Assembly: GCA_963969345.1 (NCBI GenBank)
Contig: OZ017766.1
Location: 1,364,001-1,428,000, forward strand
From: Turbatrix aceti
Taxonomy: Eukaryota; Nematoda; Chromadorea; Rhabditida; Panagrolaimidae
Length of the DNA stretch: 64,000 nucleotides
Reading direction: 5' to 3'
Shown: positions 1 through 12,725 of the stretch, in pieces
How positions within the stretch are numbered: position 1 is the first letter of the stretch
How the letters are laid out: every line of letters starts with the position of its first letter
Position numbers and translations under genes: made by a program
The notes under the pieces: generated by a model
Seen by the model: only the letters and a program-made list of their open reading frames with translations
Told to the model about the DNA's origin: nothing
The model's database searches: none

Positions 1-1899
1 GTTATTTTCCGTATGTATTTATTTTTGTTTTTACACGAGGCTTCACTCCTACACACATACGATAGATGCGGTGTTGTATTTTCTTGCCGGATGGCATACA
101 CCCTCTGAAAAAAAGAAAAGAATGCAGGATGAAAGGAAAAAAATATTGCATGAGCGAAGGAGGGAAGGGAGGACTGCTAATGGCATTTGTTTGCAATTTT
201 TGTTTTAAATACCAACTAAATAAGAGATCGTTCTTCTGGTTTAGGGTCAATGACCGCGCGGCGTCACAAGTTGATGGGATAGGAGGTAGAGAGGTTTGTT
301 CAAAGTTAAATAGAACAACGTGAAAGATGCCAGGATATGTGGAATAGGTTTGGATTTTATAGGTCACATTTATGAGCGGTCCTTCCAACAAAAATTTTCA
401 AATCTGTGCAAATCCGCTCAAATCAAACATTTTGTCCCTCGTTATACTGTGCGATTGCCGTTGGCTGTTTTTCACGTGGAAAACGAGTATAATCGGCTTT
501 TGCTCTGTTTTATCCATTTTCTCGACTTTCATTCATTGACTGCTCATGTTTTTTCTCTCTCCGTATGCCACACAACACTCATTCATGCCATGCCCACTTC
601 GTATTTTTACTCCCGTTATTTCATTCATTCATCCGTTTACTGCCTTGCCCTGTGGCACTCCCCTCCCTCATCGTGGACTACTTGTGACTGGGCAGGGCCG
701 GCACACGAGGCGACCGACTTTTATGGGGCTCTATCCCATTCATTTGGATGGCGCATGCATACTATGCTTCCGCCCTCCCCCTCCCTGTGAGCGCTGAGCC
801 ATTCAGAAAAAAGTTTGCTCAGGAATAATATTTTTAGAGGCGCAAAATCTTCTCTTTTTTGTGGTTTTCATGGGAAGGAACCATGATGATCGTCAATTTG
901 AGGGACAACATCTTATCTAAAAGGAGATGAATTATGTTTCTTATTATAGTTGACGGTTATTTACAGAATATCGTTCCTATTTCATACTAGAAAGGGGAAA
1001 ACATGTTTGGATTTCAAAAAATATTAAAAAACGATTTTAACGTTTTTTAATGCACTCGGGTCCCAACATGTTTACCTGTGTCTTAATCCACATAAATTTC
1101 AACATGTGACTTTATCTTAAATCCTTTTTTTTAATGAAAGACTTTGTTCGAAGAGTATAGAAATGAAACTAAACCTTGGTCTCCTTGCTTCTAGTCATCA
1201 AGGGTGTAAAAACCACAAGGTTTTTGGTTTGCCAAAAATCTCAGATACGATTTTTTTCTGTTTGCTTGACTGCATTTTTTCACTCTTGACTGTCTTATTC
1301 TTCCGTATTGCACACAAAAATTATCCAAACTAGGTTTACAGATAGTACAAACGCAAGGTGTAACATGCACATTTTACGTATTTTTATGATAAATCCGCTT
1401 AAAGCCAATACATCATAGTATATCTCCTGCGTCAGATTTTTTTGATTCGGCTCATAAAATTATTTTTTGACGGAGTTTTGGAATTCAGGGTAAATGTGTG
1501 ACTTTTTTATTCACTCGACCTCTGATGCCTAGCCTACTATGTATGCCAAGTATGACGACGTTATGAACCGAGGAGTGAAGAAGGCAACAAACAACAAGTG
1601 GTCACTTGCACTTTTGCCTGCACGTTCATGCCGTTGTTGCCTCCTCCTCCTCCCGTAAACGTAATGGCTATTTTTGGCATCTCTGTTTTTGGATTTTTTC
1701 AATTTTCCGATGCTCAGACGGTATTTCTTGGCGTTAACCTCTTCAATGACCGAGAGCACAGAGGTGGCACGCACATATTAACGCGAGGTTTATTTGCTTA
1801 TGTATAGTTTTAATTTTTGGTCGTGTAGATAGGAAAATTTGTTCTGGGAAAATTTTATAGTTTTGTTTATGAAAAAAATAAGTGTATCTTCTTTTTCAG
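1..1899. other. Non-coding stretch upstream of the R3 phosphatase TM exon
   Basis: I see no supportable exon here. The longest open frames (for example 320-790 on +) have no recognisable domain, and none joins in frame to the splice acceptor at 1897-1899. The most likely content is a long intron of the receptor phosphatase gene whose ectodomain exons lie left of the window. An internal promoter for a short isoform cannot be excluded. Confidence 0.5.
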
Positions 1900-4800
1900 A
1901 ACCCCTTCAAGGCGAGACAGCATTTCGAACGTTCATCGTTGCCTGCTCTCTACTCATCCTTGGAGCACTTTTGGCTTTCATATTCTTTATCTTCGTTAAC
2001 AAACAACGCGGCAAAAAACAGTAAGTATCTATTTTTTGGAACAAACCCCTTATGTTAGGCTAGATGAAAGTGCAACTTTCGATAGAAATTCTCTACTCCG
2101 TACTCCTTAATGAATTCGTACTAAAATCAAGTTTCCACGATTTTTTGTCCTGCAAAAAAAGAGAAAAGTGCGTTTTTTTACCTCGTATAAACTTTTTTAT
2201 CCCGTTTTTACCTCAATATTGGCTAACATGCAAAAAAACGCGTAAGTACCGGTGTTGTAAGGCGACGGGGGCTGGTTGTCGCTGTCCCCTCCCGATTTCA
2301 TACATGGGAGGGTAGGAGTTGGGGACAATGAACGAAGTAGTCACCAAATGTATGCAATTGAAACAAAAACAAACAAAAAGGTGTGACAGACGTCGTCAGA
2401 AAAAAAGATGCAACATAGATTGGTCGTCGAGCGGGATCGGGAGCAGCAACAGTCGTCTGCTGGTCTGCATAGGACTGTCAGTAGCCAGCTGCGATCCAGA
2501 CAGTCAACCGCTGTGTTGCATTCCTCCAATTCTTTTTCTGGATTGTACATTGATATTTCGTAGCAACTCGTCATTTCGACTAATTTTTTTTCATTAGTAC
2601 GGGATTTACATGCATATGCCGGCATTATGGATGTTTTTGGCGTAAACATTGATTTTAATTTAAAATTTCTCAAAAGGTGGGCATCAGGATGGCATGTCTG
2701 AGACAAATAAAAGCATTTTTCTGTATTTTTTCCGATACATTTATTTTGCGCTTTTCAGATCTCCGCTGTTTTTCTTATCCAACAGCCGGCCGTTTGCGAC
2801 GTCTAACAATACAACCAGGTACGCAAACTCTAAACAACAACAACACCGAGCATCCAAAGAGTCACAGTGGACAGCTCTAAAAATGATCATGGCGGAACGA
2901 GCCGCGGATGGTCTGGCTAAGCTCGGATTGTGCACTGGGGGCTCCACAACGGCAACCGCGGGAAACAACAACCTGTCGAAGCAGGCTCCACCGTGCTCGA
3001 TGGATTCCCCGACCCCCATGGAGGGCATCATTATCGCAAACGGTTCGTCCCCTCCTGGACAGCTTACAACCCTAACTGTTAACGGCGTGAGTATGTCTCC
3101 AAACTTTAACCCGCATCACAGAAGGTCAAAATCTCTGCGTGAAAGAACGGGAGTCGACCAGCGACTGGAGAGGCTTCCAAGTGGGCCTCCACCCGGGCAG
3201 AAGAGTATCCTTTGGACTGTCATCAAGGGAACGAATGTTGACAAGACTCGACCCGTTCGCATCTGCGACTTTCTCGAACACGTCCGGCTCATGTCTGCGG
3301 ATTCTGACTTCAGATTCAGCGAAGAATACGAGGATCTTCGATTTGTCGGCAACGGCCAGACCTGCATCGCTGCGGATCTTACGGTCAATAGATCGAAGAA
3401 CAGATTCACCAACATTCTTCCCTTTGATCACTCCCGCGTCAAACTCGTGCCCACGGACGACGAAGAAGGATCCGACTACATCAACGCTAACTACATCCCG
3501 GGATTCAACTCGAGACGAGAATTCATTGCTGCCCAGGGACCGCTGCCGTCTACGCGGGACGACTTTTGGCGCGTCGTCTGGGAACAACAGTGTCCGGCTA
3601 TTCTTGCACTCACCAAGTGCATAGAAAAAGGCCGTGATAAGTGCCACCAGTACTGGCCGGACAACTCCCAACGCTCCTGGCTCTATGGCGACATCGAGGT
3701 CACTCTTCTCAACGAATGCATCTACGACGACTTCGTCATTCGCGAACTACGATTAACAAACATGCGAGAAGCTCAGAATGGAATTCAGAGCGCTAGAAAC
3801 GTAACACATTTCCACTATCAAGCATGGCCCGATTTTGGTGTACCCGAAGATCCGACGGGAATTGTCAACTTTGTGAGACTGTTTAGGAGCATTCTGCCTC
3901 CGGCTCCTACCAATAAGCCGACGATTGTCCACTGCTCTGCAGGCGTGGGGAGATCGGGCAGCTTCGTGGCCATCGATCGACTCCTGCAGCACATCGAAGT
4001 CGGAAAGCATATCGATGTATACGGAACTGTGTATGAAATGAGATTGGAGCGGTGTCATATGGTGCAGAACGAGGTACGTTGGGGTCTGCAGACCACCCAC
4101 GTCGTTTTTTTTATATTTTGGCTTCCTGCAATTTATGGGGTCAAAAACGACCACCCGCATTTTTTTTACAACTTTGGAGTCTATACCAGTGTTCCGCTCT
4201 GGCCAAAATCGACTCTCGACTCTCGACTCTGACTCAGAGTCGAGAGTCGAAAAAGTCGACTCTTTCGACTCCGACTCCCAGAATCGACTCTTTGACTCCG
4301 AGTTAAAATAGGTTCACAGAAAATGCATCAAGAAACGCCTAAAACTGCGTGCTTTCATCTTTAACGAGTTTTTATTTTACAAAATCAAAAATTTGGCACC
4401 AAAAATGGCTATAAAAGTGTATTTTTTTCAAAAAATTTTCATCAAAGAGTCGACTCCAAAGAGTCAAAAGGTCATTTTGTAAAAATCGACTCTCGACTCT
4501 GACTCTGACTCTCGACTCTCAGAGTCAGAGTCAGAGTCAAAGAGTCGACTCTGAGTCGGAGTCAGCGGAACACTGGTCTATACGCGTCGCTGTATACGAC
4601 CAGATGTGCCGTATATTCAAAACAGACTGCACGCAATTTTTTTGGTTTGAACGACCATAGTATGGTCACCATACACATAGTTTAACGTTCATTTTTTAGC
4701 AACAATACATCTTCATTCACCACTGCTTAGCTTTCATCCTCGAGCATTACTACAGCCATCTCGTCAATGTTCCGGCGTCAAAGTACAACAATTACGCCCC

Positions 4801-4942
4801 ATCTCCAGGACCCGTGCTCAACGAGCTAAAATCCTTTGTCGTGCCACCGGTATCAGCTATGATGACGACCCCACGCATCGAGGTGCACCAAAACCCTGCA
4901 TTTATCGAAGACGATGAAGGCATCGCTGAGTCCGGACTCTGA
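1900..4942 (+). CDS. R3-type receptor protein tyrosine phosphatase, 3' part (DEP-1/PTPRJ-like)
   Basis: Three exons join in frame: 1900-2020, 2759-4073 and 4700-4942 (TGA at 4940). The first encodes one membrane-spanning helix (about 22 residues starting [11 protein letters not shown]) followed by a basic stop-transfer segment. The second encodes about 100 low-complexity juxtamembrane residues and most of a single tyrosine phosphatase domain. Landmarks are the KNRF recognition loop, the WPDFGVP acid loop and the signature HCSAGVGRS at 3930-3956. The third exon supplies the Q-loop (QNEQQYIF across the junction) and a short cytoplasmic tail. All residues needed for Cys-based phosphotyrosine hydrolysis are present. 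The motif [15 protein letters not shown] before the domain is typical of R3 receptors (PTPRB/PTPRJ/DEP-1), which carry FN3 ectodomains; those exons must lie outside the window. A hAT MITE sits in the last intron. The family is secure; assignment to dep-1 is inference. Confidence 0.88.
4187..4575. mobile_element. hAT-like MITE (389 bp) in the last intron of the R3 phosphatase gene
   Basis: Terminal inverted repeats CAGTGTTCCGCT / AGCGGAACACTG are flanked by a perfect 8-bp target duplication, GTCTATAC, at 4179-4186 and 4576-4583. The interior is built largely from GACTC/GAGTC pentamers at both ends, so each end folds on itself. No open reading frame for a transposase is present. The 8-bp duplication and CAG terminus indicate the hAT superfamily. 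Confidence 0.88.
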
Positions 4943-5612
4943 GCTTCGTCTTCCCCCTTCAAACAACATTCACATGACATTGACATTTTGTATTGCTACG
5001 GGTAATTGTGTACTTTGATTTTTTCTATACTATAATATGTTTTGTATCATAATTGTACGAATACTATCATAGCACAATCTTTTTTTCATAGTACACTGAA
5101 TGTTCAAATGGTAATAAAAAACGGTAACAATGAAATCGAAGAAAATTCTTTTACACTTGAGATCAAAGTTTTTGTGGGTTGTGCGTTGTCCAAACATAAG
5201 ATAAATAATATTTATTCACTGCTTTTTGTAATCATCAATGCAGAAAATAGCGTGAAAAATATTTATTACAAAAAACAATACTCGCATTATTGTGTATTTT
5301 TTGTGTCAAAATGGCCAAACAACTTTTCTCGATGATATATGATATAATTATTATATGTATAAGCTGAAGTTTATATTTACACATTGAGCAAGGGATCAGA
5401 TGGCTGGAATGTAATGGGTAAGAGGAATAAACTTACGACTGATTGACAGAAAGCAAAAATATTAAACAAACATGTATAAAAATGGTTTCTGAAGGCAAGA
5501 ATAATATTTAGGATAAAAAACGCTGACTAGACCATGTATTAATTCCGGCATATGCGACAAATATGATAATGGATGAAGACTGAAGACAGGAAAGAACGAG
5601 AGAAAAAAGGAC
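4943..5612. other. Convergent 3' intergenic region between two receptor phosphatase genes
   Basis: AT-rich sequence separating the stop codons of the + and - strand phosphatase genes. It contains AATAAA-type sequence near 5112 that could end the + transcript. No gene is seen. Confidence 0.6.
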
Positions 5613-8600
5613 TTATTTGGTAGCCCTGAGAAAATCAACTACAGCGTCGTGGATGAAAATATACTGATCCTGAAAGATTTATGCGTAAGGGCGATGTACG
5701 ATAAAGCACGTATAACCCACCAGATGAGGAAATACCATCTGCCGATGATGCAAGATAGCACGTGCAGTCCTAAAGACATCAACCATGTTCTCGGAGATGA
5801 GTCTCTCAAGCAGCACTGCAATGCACACCAACAGGCCTGGTTCGCACGATCCATCTCGAGCGTGAACGATGATGGGCGTGTTGCATGGATCTGAGAGCCT
5901 TTGCTGCCGAGTCGTGATCTTGGACACCAAATCCAGAAACGGCTTTGTGTTCTGTGGGGATGGAGAATCCACGGGCCACCCGGTGAAGGCGAATTGTGTG
6001 ACTTCAAATGTCTCGTCTTCCCGTTTGAAGCAGTACGTCATCTTTCGCTCGACGTAGAACGGGTGAATTCGTTCAGCGACCAATCGAACTGTCAAATCCG
6101 CATTTGAACCCAGAATTAGGGGAACAGATATCTCATTCGGCCAAAAACGCTCACAAGGCTCGAATTCGTCTTCCCGTGACAGCATGACTAAAAGCTTGGT
6201 TTTCTCGTCATCAATCAACTGCCAGAACTCGTAGCAGGTTTCCGCGTCAATAGGGTCTTGAGCCATGATGTACTGCTGCAGGTAGCCGCGATAGGGCGTG
6301 GCATTGTAGTACTGGTTCTTGGACCCTATCCTGGGCTTCAGAGTCACACGGTACCGGTCATAAGGCACAACGTTGACAGATCGGTTTCTATGAATGTTCT
6401 CCTCCCTCGTTGCAATGGAAGTAGATCGCACGAGGTCCAAACTGATAAACAGCTTCTGATACTCGGCCTCGATAGAGGAAACCGTCTTCAAATCCGAGCA
6501 TGACAAATCTTTGCTTCCGGACTTCCACTGCTTGATCTTGGCGTTGAGAGCCTTGCCAACAGACGATGAAGATGTAAGCGAAGCGATTGCGGTCGGATGA
6601 GACGCAGGGGGCCCTCCGTTAAGGTCGTAACTGACAACGTTCTGTGCCATGCGAATGACAGCCTGATTCGAGGAGTTATTTACCCTCTGGTGCCGAGGCG
6701 CCATCTTCAGCTTCAGAACATAAGACTCAAAGGCATCAGCGGGGATGTCGGTATCCCCAAACAGCATGTGTTCAGCCAAAGCGCGATAGATGAAGACATA
6801 CTGCTCCGGGGATTGAACCATTACGGCGTTTCGCTGCTCTCTGATCTCAGCAACAGTCGAGAACACATTGATCTTGCCCTCTTCCGCAGCCTGATCCATG
6901 CAGTAGTCGATGGCAATGAATGTACCCGTACGACCGACTCCTGCCGAGCAGTGGATGCAAACTGGGTGCCTGTTGTAGTCATCTGTTTTTCTAAGCTGTA
7001 GCATGAGTCTCAGTATGCCTCCAGTTGTATCCGGTGCTTTGAGATCAGTCCAGTTGACAAAATGATAGTGTGTTATCCTGCGGGGTTTCCGGATCATGGC
7101 AGGAGACGTCGAGGGTTCCATGTTCTTCTGCGAGGCCTTGGATGCCGGCCTGAGAGCTGGGACGTTAGCATAATCGCTTTCAGGCTCATCGTTAGCAACA
7201 AAGATTACCCCGTTGTCTGCGGCATCTGTAGGCAAAACATGCGTGATTTCCAGTTCGCGTTTAATGTAATCTGCGTAGATATTCGTTCTGTGACACGTGA
7301 CTTCAAAATTCCCGCCTCCAATTGTCATGGTAGGCTCGTTCAGGTTAGGCCAGTATTTATCCGCCTGCTTTCTGCCCCGTTCATTAATGTTGGCCACCAT
7401 GAGAATAATGCGCACGTCTTGCTCCCAGATCATCTGCCAAAAATCGCTTATTGTATTTTCCAGTGGTGCTTGGGCAGCGATGAACGTCTTCTTCCCTTCG
7501 TAGCCTCGGATAACGTTTGCGTTGATGTAATCGCTGCCATCGGGCCCTGGAGTCATCAACTTCACCCTTGTTTCCTCGCATGACTTGATGTCATTATACC
7601 TATTCTTGCGGGCGTTTTCCTTCTTGTCGCACGTCGTGAAATCCAGGTATTTGGGTTTCGGCACGCTGTCAAACTCCTGCAGGAAAATGAAATCCGTGTC
7701 CCGATGCCTGGTGACAAATTCTGTAGGTAGATCTTCATTTACGATGGGCCCGTAAGTTTGAGTTAGCAGTGTGTGACTCTTCTTCATCGGGCACAAGTCG
7801 TAGAGCATCCCATTCCGTTTCAGGACATAGAAAGCCCCAGCAGCGATTCCGCAAGCCACAAGCAGACACATAAAAATGGTCAGCAGGATATGGAACGCAG
7901 ACGAAGCCATCGAAGGTTGCTGAAGGTAGATAGGCTTGAAGTACGCGCTGTATCCATAAGCAGGATCAATCTTGCTCAGTTGTCTAGGTATTCTCGGCCA
8001 CTTCGGATGAGACGTCGGTCGGGGAAACAGATTTTGTTCAAATGAATGAGTATGCAGAGACTTGTCTCGATCAACGCGAACAATCAGAAACCCAGTGTAC
8101 TTCAGGTCGGGTTGCAAGGGCGGATCTTCAGCCTTATAGCGAGACATGTAGTACACATTACACGGTTCAATGGCAGCAGGAGCTTTGTTATCGCCAACAA
8201 TCGTTTCGGTCGGATAGTGCATGTAGCTTTCGGCAATGTAACCGTAGAAAGCATGCTGAATGTGTCCGGTGGCGACGTTGTTTAGCATGGCTTGCTCAAA
8301 AGAGTCCATGATAAGTATATCCGGCTTTGGCAGACTCGGTATGCTAACGTTGGAGGGCAGAGGCACGATGGCCAGGTAGTAGCACGCAATCGGGCCGTTC
8401 GCCTCGGCCGGCGGGCCGGGAAAACGTAGCTCGAAGGAAGACACGTTCTTGGTCGTAATCACCTCGGGTGGCTCGATGTGCTCGGGCTGAGCAAAGTCCA
8501 CCGCACACTGCTCGGGGAACGTGACCGGCTCCGACTTACCGGCGCCATTTTCCGCCCAAATTGTAGCGGTGTAATTGCGATTGGGTTTCAGATGGCCAAA

Positions 8601-10338
8601 TATGCATATCGAAAATGCTTGCTTCGCATCTATGGCCTTGTCATCGGATGTTCCATCGTAATTTTGGCAGGGTGGTAGAGCGAGTGGAAAATCGATGGCA
8701 AATTTTGTGCCAGCAGCTTCAGGTGGTCGGTAGCGGATCTTGCCACTCAGCTGGACAAAATACCGCCTGATCTGACCCCGCGGATTATGCGGTGGTCTCC
8801 ACACGACCTTACACGTCATATCGTAATCAGGCGTATCTACGAGATGGATTTCTTCAAGAACCGGAGGATCTGACTGACCCTCAGCGGTCTGAAAATATTC
8901 TGTCAATCGGTAGGGCATCGCATGGCCGTCCTGAATGAAGAAAAATATACTGTACGGCGTTGACGGTTCGAGGTTGGACAAATGAACCGGGCTCTTGACG
9001 TTATCCGCCTTCCAGATTTCCTTGCGTTGACCCATCCGGTTGAACACTCTGTAGGGTGAATGTAACGTAACGGTCAACACTTGTGAACCTATAAACTTAC
9101 TTCAAACCTATCTTGAGCATCGGGCCCTCCTGTATGTCCCAAGATATGTCAACGTGCGTCGAATTCGGTTTAATGGTGACATTGGTGATCGTTCGAGGAG
9201 CTAAAAGTTGCAAATATTACAGCATATAAAATTTCAAATAAGATAAAAACGGTGGAATATGGAATACCAACGAAAAGCCGTGAAACCAGTTACGACACAA
9301 CGATAGACGTACGATAAATGACTAAAGCACGGTACAAAACGATAGAGTTACGACATCTTAATTACCCGTTGTTGCCGCCGTAACTAATCTTCCTTTTCGC
9401 TTCCGGAAGTGAGAGCGGTTGGTGGATTTGTTAGCGGTATAATACTTCTTCTCCGTAGGAGAAAACTCACTTTTGACCGTAAAATACATAGTCTCATTTT
9501 TTGCATCAGCATAGTTTCCATTGGGAAATGCGATGCACGAATAACTACCCGAATCCGATGGCTGTACATTCTGTATCGTAAGCGACCAACACGTAGGCAC
9601 GGTAAAGAGGGTATCTTCGGTTGGCATGAACATGCTGTAGGGCGATGAATTGGCCTCACGTCGACGCGTTCCATTCTGTACAAAATAAACGGCTTCTTCG
9701 GCAACAAAATCTCTGGGATCCATGTTTACACAGCAGTAGAACGTCGCTTCCGTACCCTTGTACACAGAATCCGAAGGTGTAGCTGCGACCATGATTTGGA
9801 GGTCCCGCTTGTCACATTTCATGGGCAGGAGATAAGGAAAGCCTGGGATGGGGTGTGGCTTGACGGGAAGAGGGTCAAATTGAGGTGGACAGACGCATCG
9901 CCCGATGTTGCCCTCTTCGAGGCAGTAGGGCGTGGACACGTTGTACTTCTTGACGTAGTCCTCGCCCATGGTCAGGCAAGAGACGGTGTTTGACGGGGCG
10001 CAGCGGACGGGAACGGCTGAAGTGGTAAAATTTACCTGGATCACCTGGAGGAAGGACAACTCACTCATAAAACAACTCGTCGAACACATGCATCGCTTAA
10101 CACCCGACGGAAAGCGTCTGCAGTATCCGCCGATGACGCATTGATCATCCGTGGTACAAGAGGGTGTGCCGTAGTCGTTAGAAGCGTTTCGCACAATTGA
10201 AGTCTCTGATTCCGCTGCAACGCCGCCGCCCCGGTCTACCAGCGACGAGGGTATGAGTAGAAAGAGAAGGCAACCAAATCGCAACGACGTCAAGGGTGTC
10301 TTGATGGTACGCGTCGTCGCGGACACGCATGATCGCAT
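5613..10338 (-). CDS. Receptor tyrosine phosphatase with Ig, FN3 and tandem PTP domains (CLR-1-like)
   Basis: Exons in transcript order are 10338-9471, 9200-9101, 9048-5721 and 5669-5613, all in phase, giving about 1,450 aa. The first exon also holds an in-frame 48-nt interval (10064-10017) with good splice sites that is probably an intron. Order of parts: signal peptide, a Cys-rich EB/WAP-like module, one Ig domain, about three FN3 domains, a TM helix (FHILLTIFMCLLVACGIAAG), then two PTP domains. D1 has HCSAGVGRT (6927-6953), but its acid loop reads WTD instead of WPD. D2 reads HARDGSCE at 5841-5864, so both the nucleophilic Cys and the Arg are gone and D2 is a pseudophosphatase. A single Ig, FN3 domains, an inactive D2 and this length fit C. 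elegans CLR-1, which restrains FGF receptor signalling at the plasma membrane. I chose ATG 10338 because a splice acceptor lies just upstream (about 10367) and the previous frame start is TTG. Confidence 0.87.
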
Positions 10339-12725
10339 TTCAGAAAGCACAGCGGCCCCCAAAACTGTGGGCTACGCTTGACAGGTACACGTATTTCAGC
10401 AGGTTGAAAAGAGTTATCCTAACACCATGTCTCGGAAAGTCTGCCACTTCTTCGCAACAAAAATCTAGAATAAAAATTTTGACATTTTAATCACGTCAGG
10501 AATGCAACAACATTTTCCAGGACAAAAAACTACATATTCAACAGATTGGATTGAAGATGAAGAAAAAGGAAAGCAAGCGCATCGCGCAAAAACGCACTAC
10601 CACAACAGTTAACCAAAACACGGTTTTGTTTGATCGATTGAACGACCGGAAGTGGTGACAGCAATGATTTGGGCGACGAGACACGGGCGTATGGAAAGGG
10701 AGGGGGTGAAGAAGGGGTGGAGGAGAGAGCGGTAACATTGCGCCGACGGGCCAGCCAGCCGCAGTCAGCTCGCAGCCGCACTCTTCTAATACACGGGAAA
10801 ATGAGCAAAAATACCCAACAAACCCCCACCTTTCATCAACAAAACCAATCGAGGTGATGTGATCTCGGTTGCACACATCTCTTTCACATGCGCTACGAAT
10901 TATTTACAACATCAAGTATTTTCAAACCCGGGATGATGAAAAAAAAATTAAATTCGGCATCCTGCTTACCTTCAAGAGGCGCATGGTGGTCCCATGTACG
11001 CTATCACTACAAGTGCTCCGAAATTGAGACACAGCGTTTGCGTTTAGCACATTTAAAAATTCTTAGACGAAAGAAAAAAGTAGCTGAACATTAGAAAGAG
11101 CAGCCATGTTTTGTAAACGATAAATAATTCAGCAGGCAGCGTTTCAGCAATTTTAAACACACTGACTCGATGCTAGTGTTTCTGAAGATTAAAAAAACCA
11201 ATTTGACCACAATGAACCCATCGAGAGAAAAAAATCCATATTCACGCCCGCTCCGCGCTCGATGAAGGCTGAGTATACGTTTAAAACCGGCTAATGAAAC
11301 CAATCGATATATCGGGTTGTTGTAAGAAGACACATGAAAACCACGACGACCACTCCAACCATCGTGGTGGAGTAGTGACCCTGGCTGGCTGGGAGCTTTG
11401 CAAGCGCCACCGACTGTGTCGTTCGAGTGAAGAACGAACATGTTCGATGCAAGCGAGGAAGGGAAGAAAAAATGAGAAAAGTCGCGCAATGCCGGGTGAG
11501 TGCCGCACTCGTTGTCGCCATCGCGCGAGACGAAACGACCGAGCGAGAGTCCGGTCAGTACGCCGCTTGTTGGGGGAGGATGAGGATATAATAAAAAAGC
11601 GCAAGGAGGGAGAGGATATATCGCGGACAGGCAATTTATTACATTTTGCCGACTGTTGTTGTTGTGAATACAGATCGATAAACAGTAATTGTTCGTTTTC
11701 TAAAACGTTTTGAAAAAATTTTTCGATTAAAAAAGGATTGAAATTTTTTGAAGCACTCAAAATTTAAATTTCAAATTAAAAAAATTAATTTATTAGAATT
11801 TTCGGAAAAAATATCGAACTTATAAAAACTTCTGCCGGTTTGAAAACAAAAAAAGGGACAACAACGAAATTGAATGAAAATAAAAATAAATTTTTACAAT
11901 AATAAAAATTCTGCCGATTTGCGATGGATTACAGTAGTAAAAGATGAATGGAATTTCTAATTGTAATCTCGTGGCTTAAGCCGCGCTGGTCTCGTGCCCT
12001 TGCTGCTAAATTCAGGGGATTCTCCGAAGTGACTCACGCGGCACATGAATTGTAAATAGCGTCTCATATTTCTGCTACGTAATTCGAAGTATCTTTAAGT
12101 AGATTAAAAAAACAAGCAACTCAAAAAACATTTTTAAAATTAATGAACTAAATTGCATTTGAGTTCATCGAGCAGGAATCACCAATCTCGAATTTGACAG
12201 CTAGGACAATGAAAAAGGGTTGATTAGCGTCTAATGAGAAGAAGCAGCGAAGTGGAACGAACACCGCGATGCTGTCTCATTTGAGAAATATTGTAAACCC
12301 TTTGCGCATTTTATGATTATTAAAAAAGTTGTTGCCAGTGTTAGTTGTGCAGAAATCGCATGGCATCAAGCGCTCAAATTTTTGGTGGCTTTGAGCGCGT
12401 GAAGAGATATATGGGTACCGGAAAAGGAGGTGTCGTTGCACGAGTTCAAATGCGAAAGTTGCACATCATGAATTGTGAGAGAGACTTGAGCACCTTTCTT
12501 GTGAAAAAGGAAACTGAAGGGTTCAAAAATACGTCATAATAATAAGGAAATCGATGGCACTGATAAATCAGGGACAGCACAAAATTTCAATTGTGAATTT
12601 TAAAAAAACGATAATCCGAATTATTCTGAAAAAATGAACCCGAAAATCCTGATTTCCTTTTTCACAAAAATTTATTTGTTCACACAGTTGCGAAGTAAAC
12701 AAATTATAAAAGACTGCAAAGAATT
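10339..12725. other. Intergenic region between the CLR-1-like and aldo-keto reductase genes
   Basis: About 2.4 kb without a supportable coding exon. It holds the presumed promoter of the CLR-1-like gene. A good minus-strand donor (GAAG followed by GTAAGC, about 10971) could mark a 5' UTR exon, but its frame does not match the first coding exon. The rest is AT-rich and unremarkable. Confidence 0.5.

Noticed and set aside
320..790. 156-codon plus-strand open frame near the left edge
   Set aside because: No domain, no compatible splice to the TM exon at 1900 and no FN3-like pattern. It is probably intronic.
3126..3671. 181-codon minus-strand open frame within the R3 phosphatase exon
   Set aside because: It lies opposite conserved catalytic-domain codons, is basic and low-complexity, and has no similarity to any family I know.
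9049..9100. 19-, 21- or 28-nt introns in the first FN3 domain of the CLR-1-like gene
   Set aside because: A 52-nt intron (GTAAGT...CTACAG, 9100-9049) restores the frame and a normal FN3 strand, so the very short alternatives are unnecessary.
11281..11760. Overlapping open frames on both strands between the CLR-1-like gene and the aldo-keto reductase
   Set aside because: Several frames are open at once, composition is Arg/Ser-rich with no conserved motif, and no splice partners are visible.
11960..12060. GC-rich GGCTTAAGCC-containing segment considered as a tRNA or ncRNA
   Set aside because: No box A/box B pair or cloverleaf could be drawn, and no 3' T-run terminator is placed correctly.
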